DNA of 64,000 bases from Dipylidium caninum (GCA_017562135.1 QEYB01000713.1:372001-436000); one strand, 5' to 3'; positions 13,292 to 26,424 are shown, numbered from the stretch's first letter. Numbers and translations: made by a program. The notes: generated from the sequence alone by a model not told the origin.

Positions 13292-14408
13292 ATTGCGAAA
13301 GTACTTGAAATAAGTGTATTTATTTAATTAACAAACCTTATACTTTCAAAATTCTTGACATTTTAACACCGAAATTTGTCACACACTTCGCCTACTCATT
13401 GCGCGATTGACTTTTTTGCACGCATTTGTTTCTCTCAACTCCAACCTGGCCACCACCGACAAGGCAGTGGAGAGGCCAACACACTCTCCGCATGCCGTAG
13501 CAAATGCGAGTTGACCTGCCAAAAGCCAAGCCAAGTGGCGGCAGCATTTCACTGCCTCGTCGATCTCCTCTGCTCACAACTGCCGCCACACTGCCAGAGA
13601 CTTTGTAATTCATACGCGACTGCGTGACTAAGTGCCAACAGCAGGTGAGGAATGTGGTGGCATTGCGAGTGTCAGTGAAGGTGGAATGTGTGCCTCACAC
13701 CTTCATTCTGCACCCGACCAGCGATCAACCAATTGTTCGGAGTCATGGAGACTCAAGCGGTGGGGAGGGGGGAGAGGAAGTCGCTTCTACAACTCAGACA
13801 CCTTGTCGAGGGAGACTGTGGCCCTGTCCCTGCTCTCACCACACACCATGAGTAATGAGTAGCTGCGTGATGTGAAAGAGCTTGCGGCACACCTTGCATG
13901 CGCACCCACAAGCGCTCGTCGTCGGCAGCGCCACCAAGCACTGCGACAGTGCCGAGAGGTATTCCGCTTTTCGTTAGACCTCAGTCCTCTGACACATTGC
14001 GACGAATGGCGGACGAACACGAAGATTTGCACAGACTCCAGACCAACTGAGACATCTCCACTGCATGAGTTGTGAGGAAAGAGGGTGCAGTCTGCAACAC
14101 AAGACCATAGGCAAAGGCTCGGGTGAGATGGCCATCGGGAGACCGACCGAGAAGATGTCCTGCGACTTCGTCACCCACCGCACTTGCAAGCACCCAGTGG
14201 AGGTTGCATTTCTCAGTGCCATTGACAAATACCTCACCTGTCACCAAGTCGGAGCTTCATCGTGGAGGGTGGGTAGGGGCGTTGAGGGGTGGGCAGCGAA
14301 AAGAGTGAGAAAAGTAATTAGGGAAGGCGAGTGAAACGTGGCACTCGGTGCACAAGCCACACAGTAGGCGAGGAGAGTGGTGAGGAATCTCAACAACATG
14401 TGAGACCG

Positions 14409-14417
<9 letters not shown>

Positions 14418-14455
<38 letters not shown>
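14418..14455 (+). repeat. (CA)n microsatellite
   Basis: Uninterrupted CA dinucleotides, followed by CCCC. The equivalent (GT)n tracts in the other two module copies differ in length and carry interruptions. Confidence 0.95.
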
Positions 14456-14457
<2 letters not shown>

Positions 14458-14883
14458 CAATCATCAAAGTGTGGGTGTGCTGTTAACAAGGTGAGTATAA
14501 ATAGCGACTTGAGTGATGCACACACGCAGTTGGTGTGGAAATCAGCCCATCGTCTCCGCGAAACATTGTGCGTCGAGTCGATGACGCCTCGCACTGCCAC
14601 CGCAGACGCCCCAAATCCATTCAGGGAGAAAGAAAGCTGAATGTAAGATGGCAACCGAGTCGACTCACTATTTACCCACACGTTGCCTTAGCTCCGAAAC
14701 CCGAGTGCCCTGCTGCTTCCTCAATTGTCTACTTGCATTTTGTCCACACGTCTGCATGCAAGGATTCGACAGTTCCCACCTCCTCCTCCACCGCCCCCCC
14801 GCTCCCAACTCCCTCCCGATGCAATTAAGGCGAAAAGAATTTTGGCACAACTTCAGGCCCCAATCACGTAATCAGGGCAATGC

Positions 14884-15003
14884 TTGACCCTTCGCTCTCT
14901 CCCTTCCTCTCTCCTCCTTTCCTCTCCTCACCTCTCCTCTTTTCACCTCTTCTCCGCTGTCCTCCCTTACCCTACCCTACCCTACCCTACCCTACCCTAC
15001 CTA
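14884..15003 (+). repeat. Polypyrimidine block with (CCCTA)n array
   Basis: CTCCTCTCCT-rich DNA leading into at least seven CCCTA units at about 14965-15002. The opposite strand reads (TAGGG)n, a run of G3 tracts with short loops, compatible with G-quadruplex formation. Confidence 0.9.
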
Positions 15004-15296
15004 TCCCAACCTAACCTCTTTCCCTCCACGCTTTCTTCTTCTCCTCACTTCTCGTCTACTCTCCCACTTGGATGTCAGCCTTCACTCACTCACTGCTTTG
15101 CCACGTCACCCAATCACCACCAACGGCAACCGGTCCGACTGTGCACGTCAGTGTATCCACTGTGCTTCAGCACCTTGAAGACCGCATGATGCTCTCGATC
15201 ACCCCGACACCAAGGCAATGCTTCACGTCTCCCCGCGACTGCACCGCCCTGAGTCCTACACAGGCAAACAGGCCCCCAGCACACTCCCACCTCCTA

Positions 15297-15335
15297 CTTC
15301 CTCACTCCTCACTCCTCACTCCTCACTCCTCACTC
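15297..15335 (+). repeat. Short tandem repeat, CTCACTC-type unit
   Basis: Tandem units of CTCACTC/CTCCT type. The other two modules have a purine-rich counterpart with a different unit order. Confidence 0.8.
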
Positions 15336-15608
15336 ACGTCCCCTTCCTCCCTTCTCCCCTCCGCCCTCTGCGCAGACCAACGTCGAATATGCCAACTGGT
15401 GGAAAGTGAACCAGTAGTCCTCCACCCACGTGTGCAAGTGGGGCGAGTGACGTGCACTTCACGAGTGAAAGTAGGCCATTAATTGTGCCTCAGCCACAAT
15501 CTGCCCACCATAACGTCAGTGTGAATGAGGCAGGACGTCATGGGGGGAGCGGCAGTGGGCACGAGGTCAAGTAATGGTCCGACACGATTTCTCACGATAT
15601 CAGGAGCA

Positions 15609-15655
15609 CGAGGAAGAGGAGGAGGAGGAGGATGAGGAGGAGGAGGAGGATTTGT
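15609..15655 (+). repeat. GAG/GGA trinucleotide-like tract
   Basis: Run of GAGGAG/GAAGAG triplets. It reads as poly-Glu on one strand and poly-Ser or poly-Pro on the other, so the long open frames crossing it are composition artefacts. Confidence 0.85.
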
Positions 15656-17669
15656 TCTCAAGTAGCTTAATTTCAGCTGCATGTCGGATTATCGTCTCCT
15701 TCTCCTCTGACTTCAGCCTTATTAGCCGCCTTCTTCTTCTCCATGGTGTGCAGCACTGCTCCCCCACCGGCATAGAACCAAGCAAATGTCTCCATCCATG
15801 CATTTTTGCTGCCTGTTCTGCTCTGTTCACTCACCAAGGCCGACGCAATCGAGGTCGAGTGGTGCAGCGCAGGTTGTGGCGTGTAAGAATTCAAGGCGAT
15901 GCGAGCATTGAACTCTTCACCGGTAGTACTGGTAGTGAAGTGAGGAGCAGCTCAGATGCTGATGACAAGTCACGTTGCCCATTGCCTTCTTTCCTCATGC
16001 CTTGCCTAACTGCTTGAGGCAGCCGACTGAACGCCTCGCCTCCCTGTAACCATTTCGAGGTCGACGAGCAGGTGGCTCGACACCCGACCCCACTTCTTAA
16101 CCTTTCCGCCGACCACCTCGGCACTCCCTGGCCGAGGTGTTGACGCCTCCCACACTGTGTGAAACAAGCACAATTGGTGAATTTAGGCCGCAGTTAGCAG
16201 AATATTCACCTCACTTCCGTCTCACACCTCACAGTGCTCCCTCCGCAATTGTTCACTGAAGATGCGGCATAGTTGTTCAATGTAGACGACGAATTTGCAC
16301 AGGTTCAGTGACATTCCACTCGACTTCTGCTCGACTCACTGCTCGAACTCCTTCCTTCCCACTTCAGGCTACCACATGATCAGTGGGAACATGTGGAACG
16401 GTAGCAGGAAAGGGAAGAAAGCAAGTCTCATGACCGACATCCACTGCTTAGTTTGTGAGCCACACTTGGGTGTCACCTCCATGGATGGGTCGCTTGTGTC
16501 GAAGAGATTCCACTCGTGTGAATGCGCGCGTCTTCTCTCCATGTCCCTCCCCGTTTGCCATATTGTCTGCTCACAACATGAGTGGCAGTTGGTGCGATGG
16601 ACAAGTGCAAACTGCGTCCTTCGTGGTCTCGGAATAGAGAGAAGACAGTGGCAGACACACGAAGCTGGTGGATGATTGGTTTAACAGTCTCGTCACCAAC
16701 ACTTTTCTTCAAACTCTGCAAAGTCCTCATTCATGGTGCGAGTTATTCATGCCCGGTGATGTGGAAAGGCAGACGAGATAGAGTAATAGGTCTGAGACGT
16801 CGTTTCCACTGCTGTAACAAACGAACTCCCCACCTTTTAGGGCGAACTACGGAGTGTGCGCGCATCTAGGTGACGGGGAAGCGGGGCACATGCACACGCC
16901 AGGGGAACAGCCTGCAGAATGGCACACGCCATGCCGGTACCATCGCCGCAGACAGTACACATGTGACACCAATGCGAAGTGCGATGGAACTCAGTTGCGG
17001 ATGGGAAGAAGGACTCAGTTAAACGACTCATCGGCTGGAAGTGGGGACACTTATTCATTCGGTCCTCTTCACCAATGCAAGCATTTATCATTGGAGCAGC
17101 TTGTTGACCAGTAGGACTGCAAAGTTCTCATTCTTTTCTCCGGCCCCTGTCCTTCAACGTCTAATTCCACTTCGATGATAAATAGTCTTATGGATACCAT
17201 TTTAGTATTTTCTTCACCAGCCCAATTTCGGTGTGTTTGTGTGCTGAAGATGTGAGACAACCTCGTCATCTCGCAAAAATGTTAGAAATGATGAGAAGTA
17301 GTGCGTGGACGACGAAGATAGAAGTAAAAGACGTGCGAAGCCCTGCTATCGCATCCAGTATAAATATGCTTGCATCTCACAATTAACCTGTCTGTCTGCC
17401 GTAATTAGCCACATTAAATAACTTTTGAGAAGTGAACAAAGCAGCGTTAATGGCTGAGGAGGTTTAGCCTCCGCTCTGCCGGCCAAAGCGCAGGAACACA
17501 AATGAGCCATGGGGTGAGACTTTGAGGAATGGTTTACCACCTCGCCGATTCGTCGAGTTTGGCCACTCGGCAACGCCCTCACTCCATTAGCGGTGGGATA
17601 TGGTAGTTGATAATGGGAATTTAGTAGCAACATCTCTAGGCTTTATTCTGAAGTCCAGACGGCGAGGGA

Positions 17670-17700
17670 GTGTGTGTGTGTGTGTTTGTTTGAGTGTGCG
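17670..17700 (+). repeat. Short GT-rich tract upstream of DUR3-like copy L
   Basis: A short (GT)n/TTTG stretch ends about 15-20 bases before the predicted ATG of the transporter. It recurs in the right arm at 43.62-43.66 kb. Confidence 0.7.
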
Positions 17701-17714
17701 TATGCGTCGAAGAG

Positions 17715-20700
17715 ATGGTGAAAGGCCTAGCATTCGAGAGATACGTGCAAATTCGCCCAACCCCGGGGCAAATAGTCAATGTGAGTCAACGAGTGCTGTC
17801 GGAGGCGGAGAAGATTTGCAGGAACCTGCAAAAGAACTTTCGTTTTAGAAAGCGCCAAGCCTTGAAGATTAGTGATGTGGCCACCGTCGCCAGTGTGACT
17901 CTCATCGTGGCTATTCTCATCGACCTCGTTTACTGCCTCTTCACACACAAACGGAAGACGGTGAGTTTCGTAGGACATTCTCGAGATGACAGGCTGCTAG
18001 GAGTAGTGCATAACTCTTTATAATAATTCAGGCATCCACCCGAAGGTGGAAGTGTACTTTGCTTCGGGTCGTTCCGACAGACGACGCGACTTTCCCGCCT
18101 GACAATCGCGGTGGGCACCCTTTTGGCTCCTTCCTCCTCCGCCTCCTTTTCGTTGCTTCGTTTGGTGGCCGCAGTATCTCCCTTCCACCATGTTCTCTTT
18201 CTTTTCAGACCAAAACTCAAGGCGGTTTTACGAGCAACTCGGACGGTGCTAAAAATCTCGGTATCGTCGTGGCATGCTTCATGGTGCAAATCACCTGGCC
18301 GACGTCCATTCTGGAAGCAGTGAGCAACGCGGAAATGGTGAGGAGTTATGCTTTAAGACGCCCATACAGTATTGAAGCACTCTCTCCTGAAGTCTCCTCT
18401 TCTAGTTCTCGGTTAGCGTAGGCAGCTACTGATGTTCGTCTTGCATGTTTTCCAACATTTTGACACGAATTGAAAAATGGGAGAAAGTGTGGAAGTTTCC
18501 ATCGCGCACGATGTTTCATGCAGCGCGTAGGAAGTCTTAAATGGTGTCCACGAAATTAAAAAGAGTTGTGCGAGTGGAAAATGAAATATTTCATGCAATT
18601 TTTCTTCCCGACTGGAAGAATTGCTGGACTCTTTACTCTTCGATCACCAATATCCGACACCCTGGCCCGGCTGTCAGTTTAAAAGTCTAACAGAAGTTGG
18701 CAATCACTTCTTCCTGGTGCACGGTTTTTGTAACAACCAAGTACAGGTTCAGAAAGGGCGGTCTATTATTAAAAAACTGTAATACACCTGCGAAATGTAT
18801 TTAGCACGGCATCTCCGGTTGCATCTTCGTCGCGACAAACGAGGCTCTGGTAAACACCATCTTCGTACTGCTGCTGTTGGAATTCCGCACAAAAGCTCCG
18901 GGCGCTCGAACAATCGCCCAGTTCGTGCGCTGTCGCTTCGGTGTGAGTGCTCACATCCTCACCATAGCCATCACCCTCTTCACCGGCATCCATACGCTCA
19001 TCATCAACATCAACGGTGAGCGAGTTCTCCATTTCGCCCTCCTCCCATCGCCATTTAGCCGCCTCTTCTACCACATTGCGGGGGACTGGCACGAGAGTCC
19101 TCAACTTTCTGAATGCACCACCATTTCGCAGCGCAATCCACTTATCGTCCAACTAACGCACTTTACACACACTGCCACCAATTTGACAGTCTAAACTCAC
19201 TCGCCTTCGCCTCATTTCTTGACTTAACGCGCAGCAGTGAAGAGAATTGTGGGAATTTCGGTAGAACGCAGTTGACCATTCCCACGCACGGCTTGTTAAA
19301 GTTAGCACATAGAGGAGCACATCTACGTGGCAGCTGAGGCCACGGGTCCAAGGATAGACGATGTCTCAAGATGGCTTTGGCACGTTTTGGGGAAGCAGGG
19401 TTGAAGTAGTTCCGTAATACTCGTGAAGGGAGGTGGTAAAATTAGGCATTGGCAGGATGATTAGTGCACTCGCCTCAAGGCGGTCTTTGTGGAAGACGCG
19501 GCTCTTCGCCGGTGAATGTCCCCTCCAGTGGTGTATGTGAAGGGCGGCCTTCTCAACAGTTTGGTTCGCATCTAAGACCGATGGATTCCACACTTTTTTT
19601 CGTTAATGTGTTTAAAGCACCTGACTTACATATTATGTTATTGTTTGAACTTTTGCTTTTCATTTGGTGTAAAATAATGACCTTTAGTTGTTTATTTTTA
19701 TCCCAATTATTTACGAAAAGAAGTTCTGTACCGCTGATGGGAATGAAGCTTGAAAGAAAGGCACTGCCGTCAGAATTGGTTAGTTGCATTTCGTTTTGGT
19801 GATTTCTCATTCAAGGGTCTCAACGATCTGTTCTTTCGTCCAGTTTAAGACGATGGCACCCACATCAAAGCTCCTTTCGAGGTAGATCGTCATGGAACAA
19901 CACGTGATATTGCGGGAAAGCTTAATATATCTCGTACATGTATGGAAAGGAAAATTTAAAAAGCTTGGCCATGTCAGGAAACGCAATCTTTGAAGTCATC
20001 CTCTACAAGTTTGAGGAAATCCATAGAACGCGACGCATTAGCATCTGCATTGCATGTGAATAGCAGCAAAGTTGATCCGTTTCTGGAAAGACTAATTACT
20101 GGCAACGAAAGAAAGACACTTTATAAGAAAGAAGTTAATCAGGAAGACCGTGAGTGATGTTGGAAGAAGAACCGGCCCAGACGATATCGAAAGCAGAGAT
20201 TCACTAAAAAACTACTACGCTGCCAGTCTGGTGGGATTATAAATAGGAGCTCGGTACTTTGAAGTCTTATCAAATATGCGAAAGATCAATTCAAATGTGT
20301 ATGTTCAACACGTAGGAAAAATGGACGATAAGATTCAAGCACAGCGTTCAGAGGAGGTTGTTTTCCACGGTGATAACCCAAAGTTCTCCACCCATCTTTT
20401 GGCTGTGGGTTGGGCTTACAAAAACTATATTCATCTACAAAAATTTTGAATTCGCATTCCTACTTAAACTCTGCAGTGGCGTAGTTTCTGACCCAATTTA
20501 TTGCGACAGGGAAGTGTCATCTTCTTGACGATTCACTTGACGCCCGATCCTGGGACAGTATTCCAGACGGTAGTGTCGAGTCTTTCGTAGGTGTATTTCT
20601 GATGCGACGCGTACAATCGGCGAAGATGTTCGACTGTGTGACCTACTATTCACTAATTACTGAGGTTGACGACTTACTCGAGGCCTTCATATCACTTCCC

Positions 20701-23700
20701 TCCACTTTCCAGTTGGTTCGATGATTTTGGACGCTGCGAGCATTAACGTGGGCAGGACTGCCATCGTGTCAATAGTCTTCATTCTGGTCGGCGCCTTTTT
20801 ACTGCTTGCTCGACGCAGAAGTTATGGCCTCATTCTCCACGCCATTATCACTACCATTCTGCTCATCGCCACCTACCTCATCTCTGTCGTCCTCAATGAG
20901 CCCTCCTATGTGCCACTCGGTATGTCCCCTCACCGCACACACGAGCCCTCTCAATTCCGCTCCGCGGTGTGATTCCCTTTCACTGGCATTGAGCTCTGGT
21001 CTCCAGGTCGTCTTGTGCAGGCGTCTCGGCAATTAACTGCGGAAACCGCGGGGCAGACCGTGACAACTCGCGATTTCTCCTCAACTGGCGTGACCTCCCA
21101 CTGTCAAATGCCAATGATACCCATCCGTGGCCAGACATACTGACCCAGTCACCAACTTCTGTCTGTCAGTCGCATGATATGCGTCGCCACTTGAGGTCGT
21201 TGCTCATACCGCTGCATGAAGTGCGGTCTTTAGGGCAAGCGGAGAGGAGGAGATGTTATGAGTGAGCATGAATGAAATGAAGTGAAGTGGTTAGTCGAAT
21301 TGTGATGCGTCAAGGTGCGTGGCTCCGTGGATAAACGCTAACGCTAAGTGGGGTTTTCAAGTGAAACACCATCTGGATGAAAAGTCACGTGATGGGAAGG
21401 CGGAGACATGCGAGTAGATGGGCGTTGACTTCTCCCTCAAGCTATTTTAATGCCTTGCCTCGAGACAATGAAAGTGACACTTTTACCCTTATGATCTCCA
21501 TTAGATTGTTAAAAACTGGTCTTAATTGACTATGACTGTAGGCACTGTGGACAGCTTCTACGAGCTCTTGATGTGCTATTACAAACCGAAATACGATGCC
21601 GAAACATTCCCCGCTGGTGGCCCTTATCGGCACGGTCCTCCAAGATAACTTTATTAACTTCATTTGTGAGTACACCCATTTCTTGAACTTATTCTTCTCC
21701 AAACCTACCTGTCGGCAGAGGAGAAATCACAACTACCTAACAATGCCTTTCAGATCACGTGGTGCGAGTTCTTCTCGATCAGGCACTTTGGGAGACTACG
21801 ATCAACCTGCCACCGAACTACGGTGTTCTGGGTCTTCTTTTGGCCAATCTCATGGCCTTCTGCATCCCTTTCACTTTCGGCATTGTATGCGGTCTCGGCT
21901 TCCGTGCACTCGAGTCGGCCTACTTCAACGTTGATCTGCTCAATGAGGCACAAAAGGAATCGGGTGAGTTTGGTAAATTTACCTGAAGCGTTGCTACACT
22001 TTCACCCTGGCACATTAGAACTTCTGACAAAGACGAGGCCTGGGAGTACTCGGGGTGCTCGAAAGGTCACTTTGTCGACTTATGGCGATTCAGCTGAGTG
22101 AAGTCGTGGCAACATCGTCGGACACGCACAATTCCACGCGCTTCTCACTGCCCTTCATGAGTTAACCACAAAGTGCTTCTGAAAATCGGCTTCCTTGTAG
22201 GTCTCATGATATTCGCAGTCCCGTTGCACCTTCTGAACAAAAGCGGCCTCATCCTTGTTTTTCTTGTGCTTCTTCTACTCCTCGTCACCTCTTGTATGTT
22301 CAGCATTCTCGGCTCCTCCTCCATTCTCTACCATGACGTCCTCGAGACGTACATTCGAGTGAGTTGAATTATACACAGGCCCGGGAGAGGTAGTGCTCAA
22401 CCATTAGCAGTCACTGTCTACTTTTCAAACCACATTGCTGGAGCATAGTCTCACTTTGGCCAGCCCCTCTGCACCTGTCACGAGGTGGTTCAGTTAAATG
22501 CGCCACTTTTGTTCTCCCCTCTTTAGCCCTTCAAGAAGCAGACCGAGAGGACTGTTTGTCTGCTTTGCGGCAAGCGACGCGGCCACCTCGCCAGTCAGCG
22601 CAACATCTGCCGTTGTCGAAGTATGCTCGAATGCGAGCATTGCCACACGGATACCTGGTACGGTTTTTTGAAACACCTATGACGAATTCCCTTGTAACTG
22701 GCATGCGATGGTCGAGGAATCGCCCTTTGCCGACTTCTCCACACCGAAAGTGCTTGTTGGTAGAAGTGATCCTGTCGCCTGTCTACGTCCACGCGTGATC
22801 CAAAGAGGCTTCCTGTCTGCCACCAGACGTGTGGACAGTCGCATCTACTGATCGTCTTCTGACCAACGCAAAGCATATAAAAAGGCATTTGAAATAAGCC
22901 TCTGGACAAGGCAGATTTCGTGACATGCTAGTCGAGTTGGTAGTGACAGTATAAAAGTTATTCGTGCATTATACTCCTGATCACCTCGCAATTCTGTTGC
23001 GTCGACGAGGAAGGTAGAGGGGACACAGGGGAAAAGCTGAGTGAGAGAATGACCGTGGATTGTTTGAGATTTCACTCGTTAATGCTAAAACATGTCCTCT
23101 CTCAGTTTCGCATGCAGTCGTCGCCATACTCCAACTTGGTGTGTTATGGGTAAGGGAGCGCGGATGACTCGCGGTACGTGTGCTTATGTCAGCATTCTTT
23201 GAAAAAGGACTTGAGACGGCAACGTCAGCCGCATTAACTTACGAGGCATGAGAGTAGCACCTAACGTGGCGAGTTTCTCCATCAAGGAGAACGGGTTTGT
23301 GTGGTCACGAGTGGCGAAGTGAGATGGGGAGCACGAGTGTTGACTTGATGTCGTGCTTGTACAGGATCAGGGAGGAATGCTGCCACAGACCAGCGACGAC
23401 CTTGGTGTACCAATGTCAGACGCACGGGTCGTATCGCGCCTACATCGACGAGATGTCGAGCAGTGTACTGCAGATCGCCTTCACTGTGATGGCGGGCATG
23501 ATACCGCTTTTCATCGTCTTCACGGAAACAGCGGTACGTCCTCGGTCCTCATCCCAGCTCCCACAAAAACCCAACTTTTCACGCTAACACCCTTTGCGCC
23601 CTTACTTGGTCTGCTTGCCACGACATCGCAATGGGCATTTAAATAGCCGGATTTTGCACGTACAATGACAGCTAGGTGGGGACACTGAACGGTCCACAAC

Positions 23701-26424
23701 AGTAATGCTGTCCAATGAAGTCCACCGACATTGTGTCGCAGGTAGAGGGTGTGATTAAATCCCGCTAACACATTCCCAACCGGACTACCATCGCAGGATG
23801 TGCACTTCTCTGTTGAACGTCATATCCTCCACCAGTTAACTGCTCGGCCACCTTTCACCGTCCAATCCTAACTGGAACCTTAGCCTGCCTGGTAAATGCT
23901 TGATGCACCTACTAGGCCGACCAAGGTTTCGGTGGTAATGTCAGAGGTTTCCCCCGACTTTGTGAATGTGAGGAGATGTTACTTTTACTTTCAAGCTAAC
24001 TGATTTCGTCTTCTTTGGTGTATGCACACCATTTGTGGGGTTCCTCTGTCTCAACCTTGTGTGGGCGCGCGTCTCGAGAACCGCACTTTTGGTCGGCTAC
24101 TTCGTCAGTGCTGGAGTATCCCTCGCTCTCTGGTTGGTGCTGGAGAAGGTATCCCCGTTAGGTAAGTCGCATGACCAGCGTCACTCGGTGTTCTCACTTT
24201 CGAGGTCACCTTCTTCATATGGATTGTGTCATTCACACCTCGTCCCACATTTTTGGCATCTCAGCAGATGCTCCTTGAGGCGAGCGAGGACACTTGTGAG
24301 ATATCGGCTGCTGGGGAGTGGTGCATGAGACTAACGTGGTGGATATCAATGAACCACGGTCCGTAACATGTCGATTGCATAAACACCCTGCTGGAGTCTT
24401 AAGAATTACATTATCATTGGAAGAGCTGGCCGCTACCGGGTCTATTGGCGGAACAGCAGGTAACGCCAGCGGTGGTAGCGAGTGAATTGATGGCTTGGTG
24501 CGGTAGGGTCTAGCAAACGCTTTCACCATTTCACTCGTCAACGGCTGAGGCTCTCTCTTATTCTCGCGATGCTTGACACGACGAATGAAGACAATGGAAA
24601 CTGCAGTGTTAAATCTCCATGAGCTGCAAAGACTGGCGAACGTGGGACGTGGCAGCTGAGGAGGCGGTAGTCTATCCCTATTAGAACGGGATTTATTTAA
24701 GGTGGGTTGGACTCCACCTTTGGTGGTCTAAATGAAATGCAAGCGATGCGTAATCAAAATAAGGAGACGATTGGCGTCAACTCAAGTCCCGAAGTGCACT
24801 ATGTGGGACCTAAAATGAATGCCAATGGGGGGCAGATTGATCAGGCATCCACCACGCAATTTGCATCTTCCTCACTGTCCCCGTTTCTAAACACATAGAG
24901 ATGAAGCAAATCCAACTGCTGTCCCTATCGATGGCACTAGCGGGCGGTTTCCTCTTGCCCGTCCTGATCACCCTTCTCTTCACCAAACCGCTGCCATCCG
25001 AGGTGACGTTGGGCGTGTGGGGCTGCGTGCAGGAGATCGACAACCCACTAGTTCCCTGGCCCGAGCTTTTTACTCGGTAGGTGCACTACCCTCATCCTGA
25101 CAACCTTTACACCTCCTCTCCACCTCATTGCCAGCCACCGTCTTCTCGAATCCTTCGGACTGGAGCTTAGAGCACAGGGCATCCTTATGCACATGGAGGA
25201 GCATTAACGCTGTCTAGCAATGGCTGCGAGGCCTCTGGGGTAGTCAGTGGATGGGAAGACGCATCGGTAGTGCGGTGCCAAACGCCACTGCGCCCTTCTC
25301 ACACGTGAGTCGGATCCGGCATGCACCGAAGAGAAATGTACAAACGCCCCGAAGTTACTTTCTCTGTGACGTCCACACCGGCATTTACGCGGCAGCATCT
25401 GGTTAATTGGCCGTGAGTGGAAAAGAGGCAGGGCTTGACACTTAGTCAAGATCACTGCAAATTTTGGCAGCTTAGCCTTTCGACCACGAAAAAGCCTGTT
25501 GGTTGCATGGTAAAAGTGCCAATGCCTTGTTGGAGTAAATGTGGATGACTGGTGTCAGCCAAAGCTGTAGAGCGGTGAATGTCGCGTCCTATCAAGGCAT
25601 AGACAAGGAGGGGAAGAAAATGCGCACAAAATGAACTCGAGTGAAGGGAGTCGGCGAGTTGAGTGCGCTACATTTCATATCGCTTGGAGGAGTGATGGAG
25701 GGTTGAATAAAAAGCATTATATTTTGGGCGTTGATTTGCGGTACAGACAGACGGACCTGCGATTTTCTCCGCGCCTAAGCGAACGCAAACCCGCCCTATC
25801 GGAGGTGCGTCGAGCTCTGGCATCACTGCGACGACTGACTTACGGCATCGTCGTTTTCAACGTGGTCGTCTTCCTCGGCATCTGGCAGACAGTCGGTTTC
25901 ACCTTACCACCTTCTGACTTCCAAGTCTTCTTCGTCTACGTAAGTGACTTCTGTGTAGGCTTGAATGGTTGAATGGATGAGTGCGTGAGTGAGTGAGGAA
26001 GGAAGAGCAGGAGACGAGGTGAATTCTGACCGACGGGATGCCAACCACCTGGAGTGCCAGGAACCGAGTCCGTTGCCATTTAAAGCCACGAGTGGTGTGG
26101 CACTTTGCAGGTCTGTCTACAGATGTTAGAAGAAACCCCATGCCCAAGTGACCTCCCACAAGGGGGGCAGACTGCTAGTCGTAGCGCTTCCAGGTTGGGC
26201 ACACGGACACACACACTTGCCCTAAGCAGAGGTGATAAAATGGGATGTCGCCGTGACCACATACTTACACTAACGATGTACTAACCCACTAGGTCACAAT
26301 AGTTCAAACCTGGACTTACTTATCAACCATCTTCTGTCTCGTCTTCCCTCTGGCTCTCCTTGTCTTCTACCAAAGAACAGAGGTTGGACAACGAGTTCAC
26401 GAGTGCCGCATATTCCTGAGGTAA
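17715..26424 (+). CDS. DUR3: DUR3-like sodium:solute (urea) symporter, left-arm copy
   Basis: Multi-pass carrier of the SSS family, closest by motif order to DUR3 urea transporters at the plasma membrane. Exons from GT/AG borders: 17715-17960, 18209-18337, 18805-19015, 20713-20919, 21542-21665, 21754-21963, 22174-22358, 22527-22657, 23365-23533, 23996-24161, 24899-25076, 25747-25939, 26293-26420. Phases agree throughout except exon 5, giving about 760 residues. Diagnostic stretches: NLGIVVACFMVQITWPTSIL (family 'SQWTWAATLLQSS'), EFRTKAPGARTIAQFVR, LDQALWETTINLPPNYGVLG with IPFTFGIVCGLGFRALE, VTSCMFSILGSSSILYHDV, and EIDNPLVPWPELF. A Cys-rich insert follows TYIRPF. Exon 5 has one extra base near 21622-21630 (CCCTTATCGG against CCCATCGG in the other copy), which breaks the frame. 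The stop is TAA after IFLR, or a short further exon at 26658-26685 is used. The substrate is inferred. Confidence 0.85.
19670..20435 (+). mobile_element. Decayed mariner-family transposase in intron 3 of DUR3-like copy L
   Basis: Frames broken by stops and indels can be read as a mariner transposase. Pieces are a helix-turn-helix part (QNWLVAFRFGDFSFKG, then TTRDIAGKLNIS), FLERLITGNERKTLYKK (family VTGDEKW position) and VVFHGDNPKFSTHLLAVGW (family HDNARPH position). The element lies wholly between exons at 19015 and 20713, on the sense strand of the host gene. Terminal inverted repeats were not identified. It is not functional: there are many stops, and the first catalytic motif is GNER rather than GDEK. 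Confidence 0.8.
25135..25207 (+). other. Possible alternative terminal exon of DUR3-like copy L
   Basis: A good acceptor (CATTGCCAG) is followed by 23 sense codons and TAA in the phase left by exon 11, giving HRLLESFGLELRAQGIL. If used instead of the exon at 25747, the protein would end before the last two membrane segments. The same sequence and phase exist in the right-arm copy (36260-36188). The main reading skips it, because the exon at 25747 joins in phase and continues the family C-terminus. Confidence 0.45.

Larger units (their letters stand above)
13370..17100. repeat. Module A: repeat-rich DNA between four-TM copy and transporter gene (left arm)
   Basis: Present again, reverse-complemented, at 27.58-31.25 kb and 44.53-48.24 kb. 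It contains in order Cys/His-codon-rich DNA (13.4-14.3 kb), a (CA)n tract, a pyrimidine block with (CCCTA)n, a CTCACTC repeat and a GAG-rich tract. Open frames exist in several phases in all three copies but are interrupted at different places. One frame (15438-15570, containing PLIVPQPQSAHH) is kept in all three copies and could be an exon; otherwise I regard it as noncoding or 5' regulatory DNA of the transporter gene. Confidence 0.6.

Noticed and set aside
14965..15002. (CCCTA)n as an interstitial telomere
   Set aside because: The unit is five bases and lacks the sixth base of the usual animal telomere TTAGGG; it is a simple repeat embedded in a duplicated module.
18020..18208. Open frame between transporter exons 1 and 2 as an exon
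   Set aside because: It is open in two frames, but joining 17960 directly to 18209 is in phase and yields the family sequence; the stretch is better read as an intron ending in CTTTCTTTTCAG.
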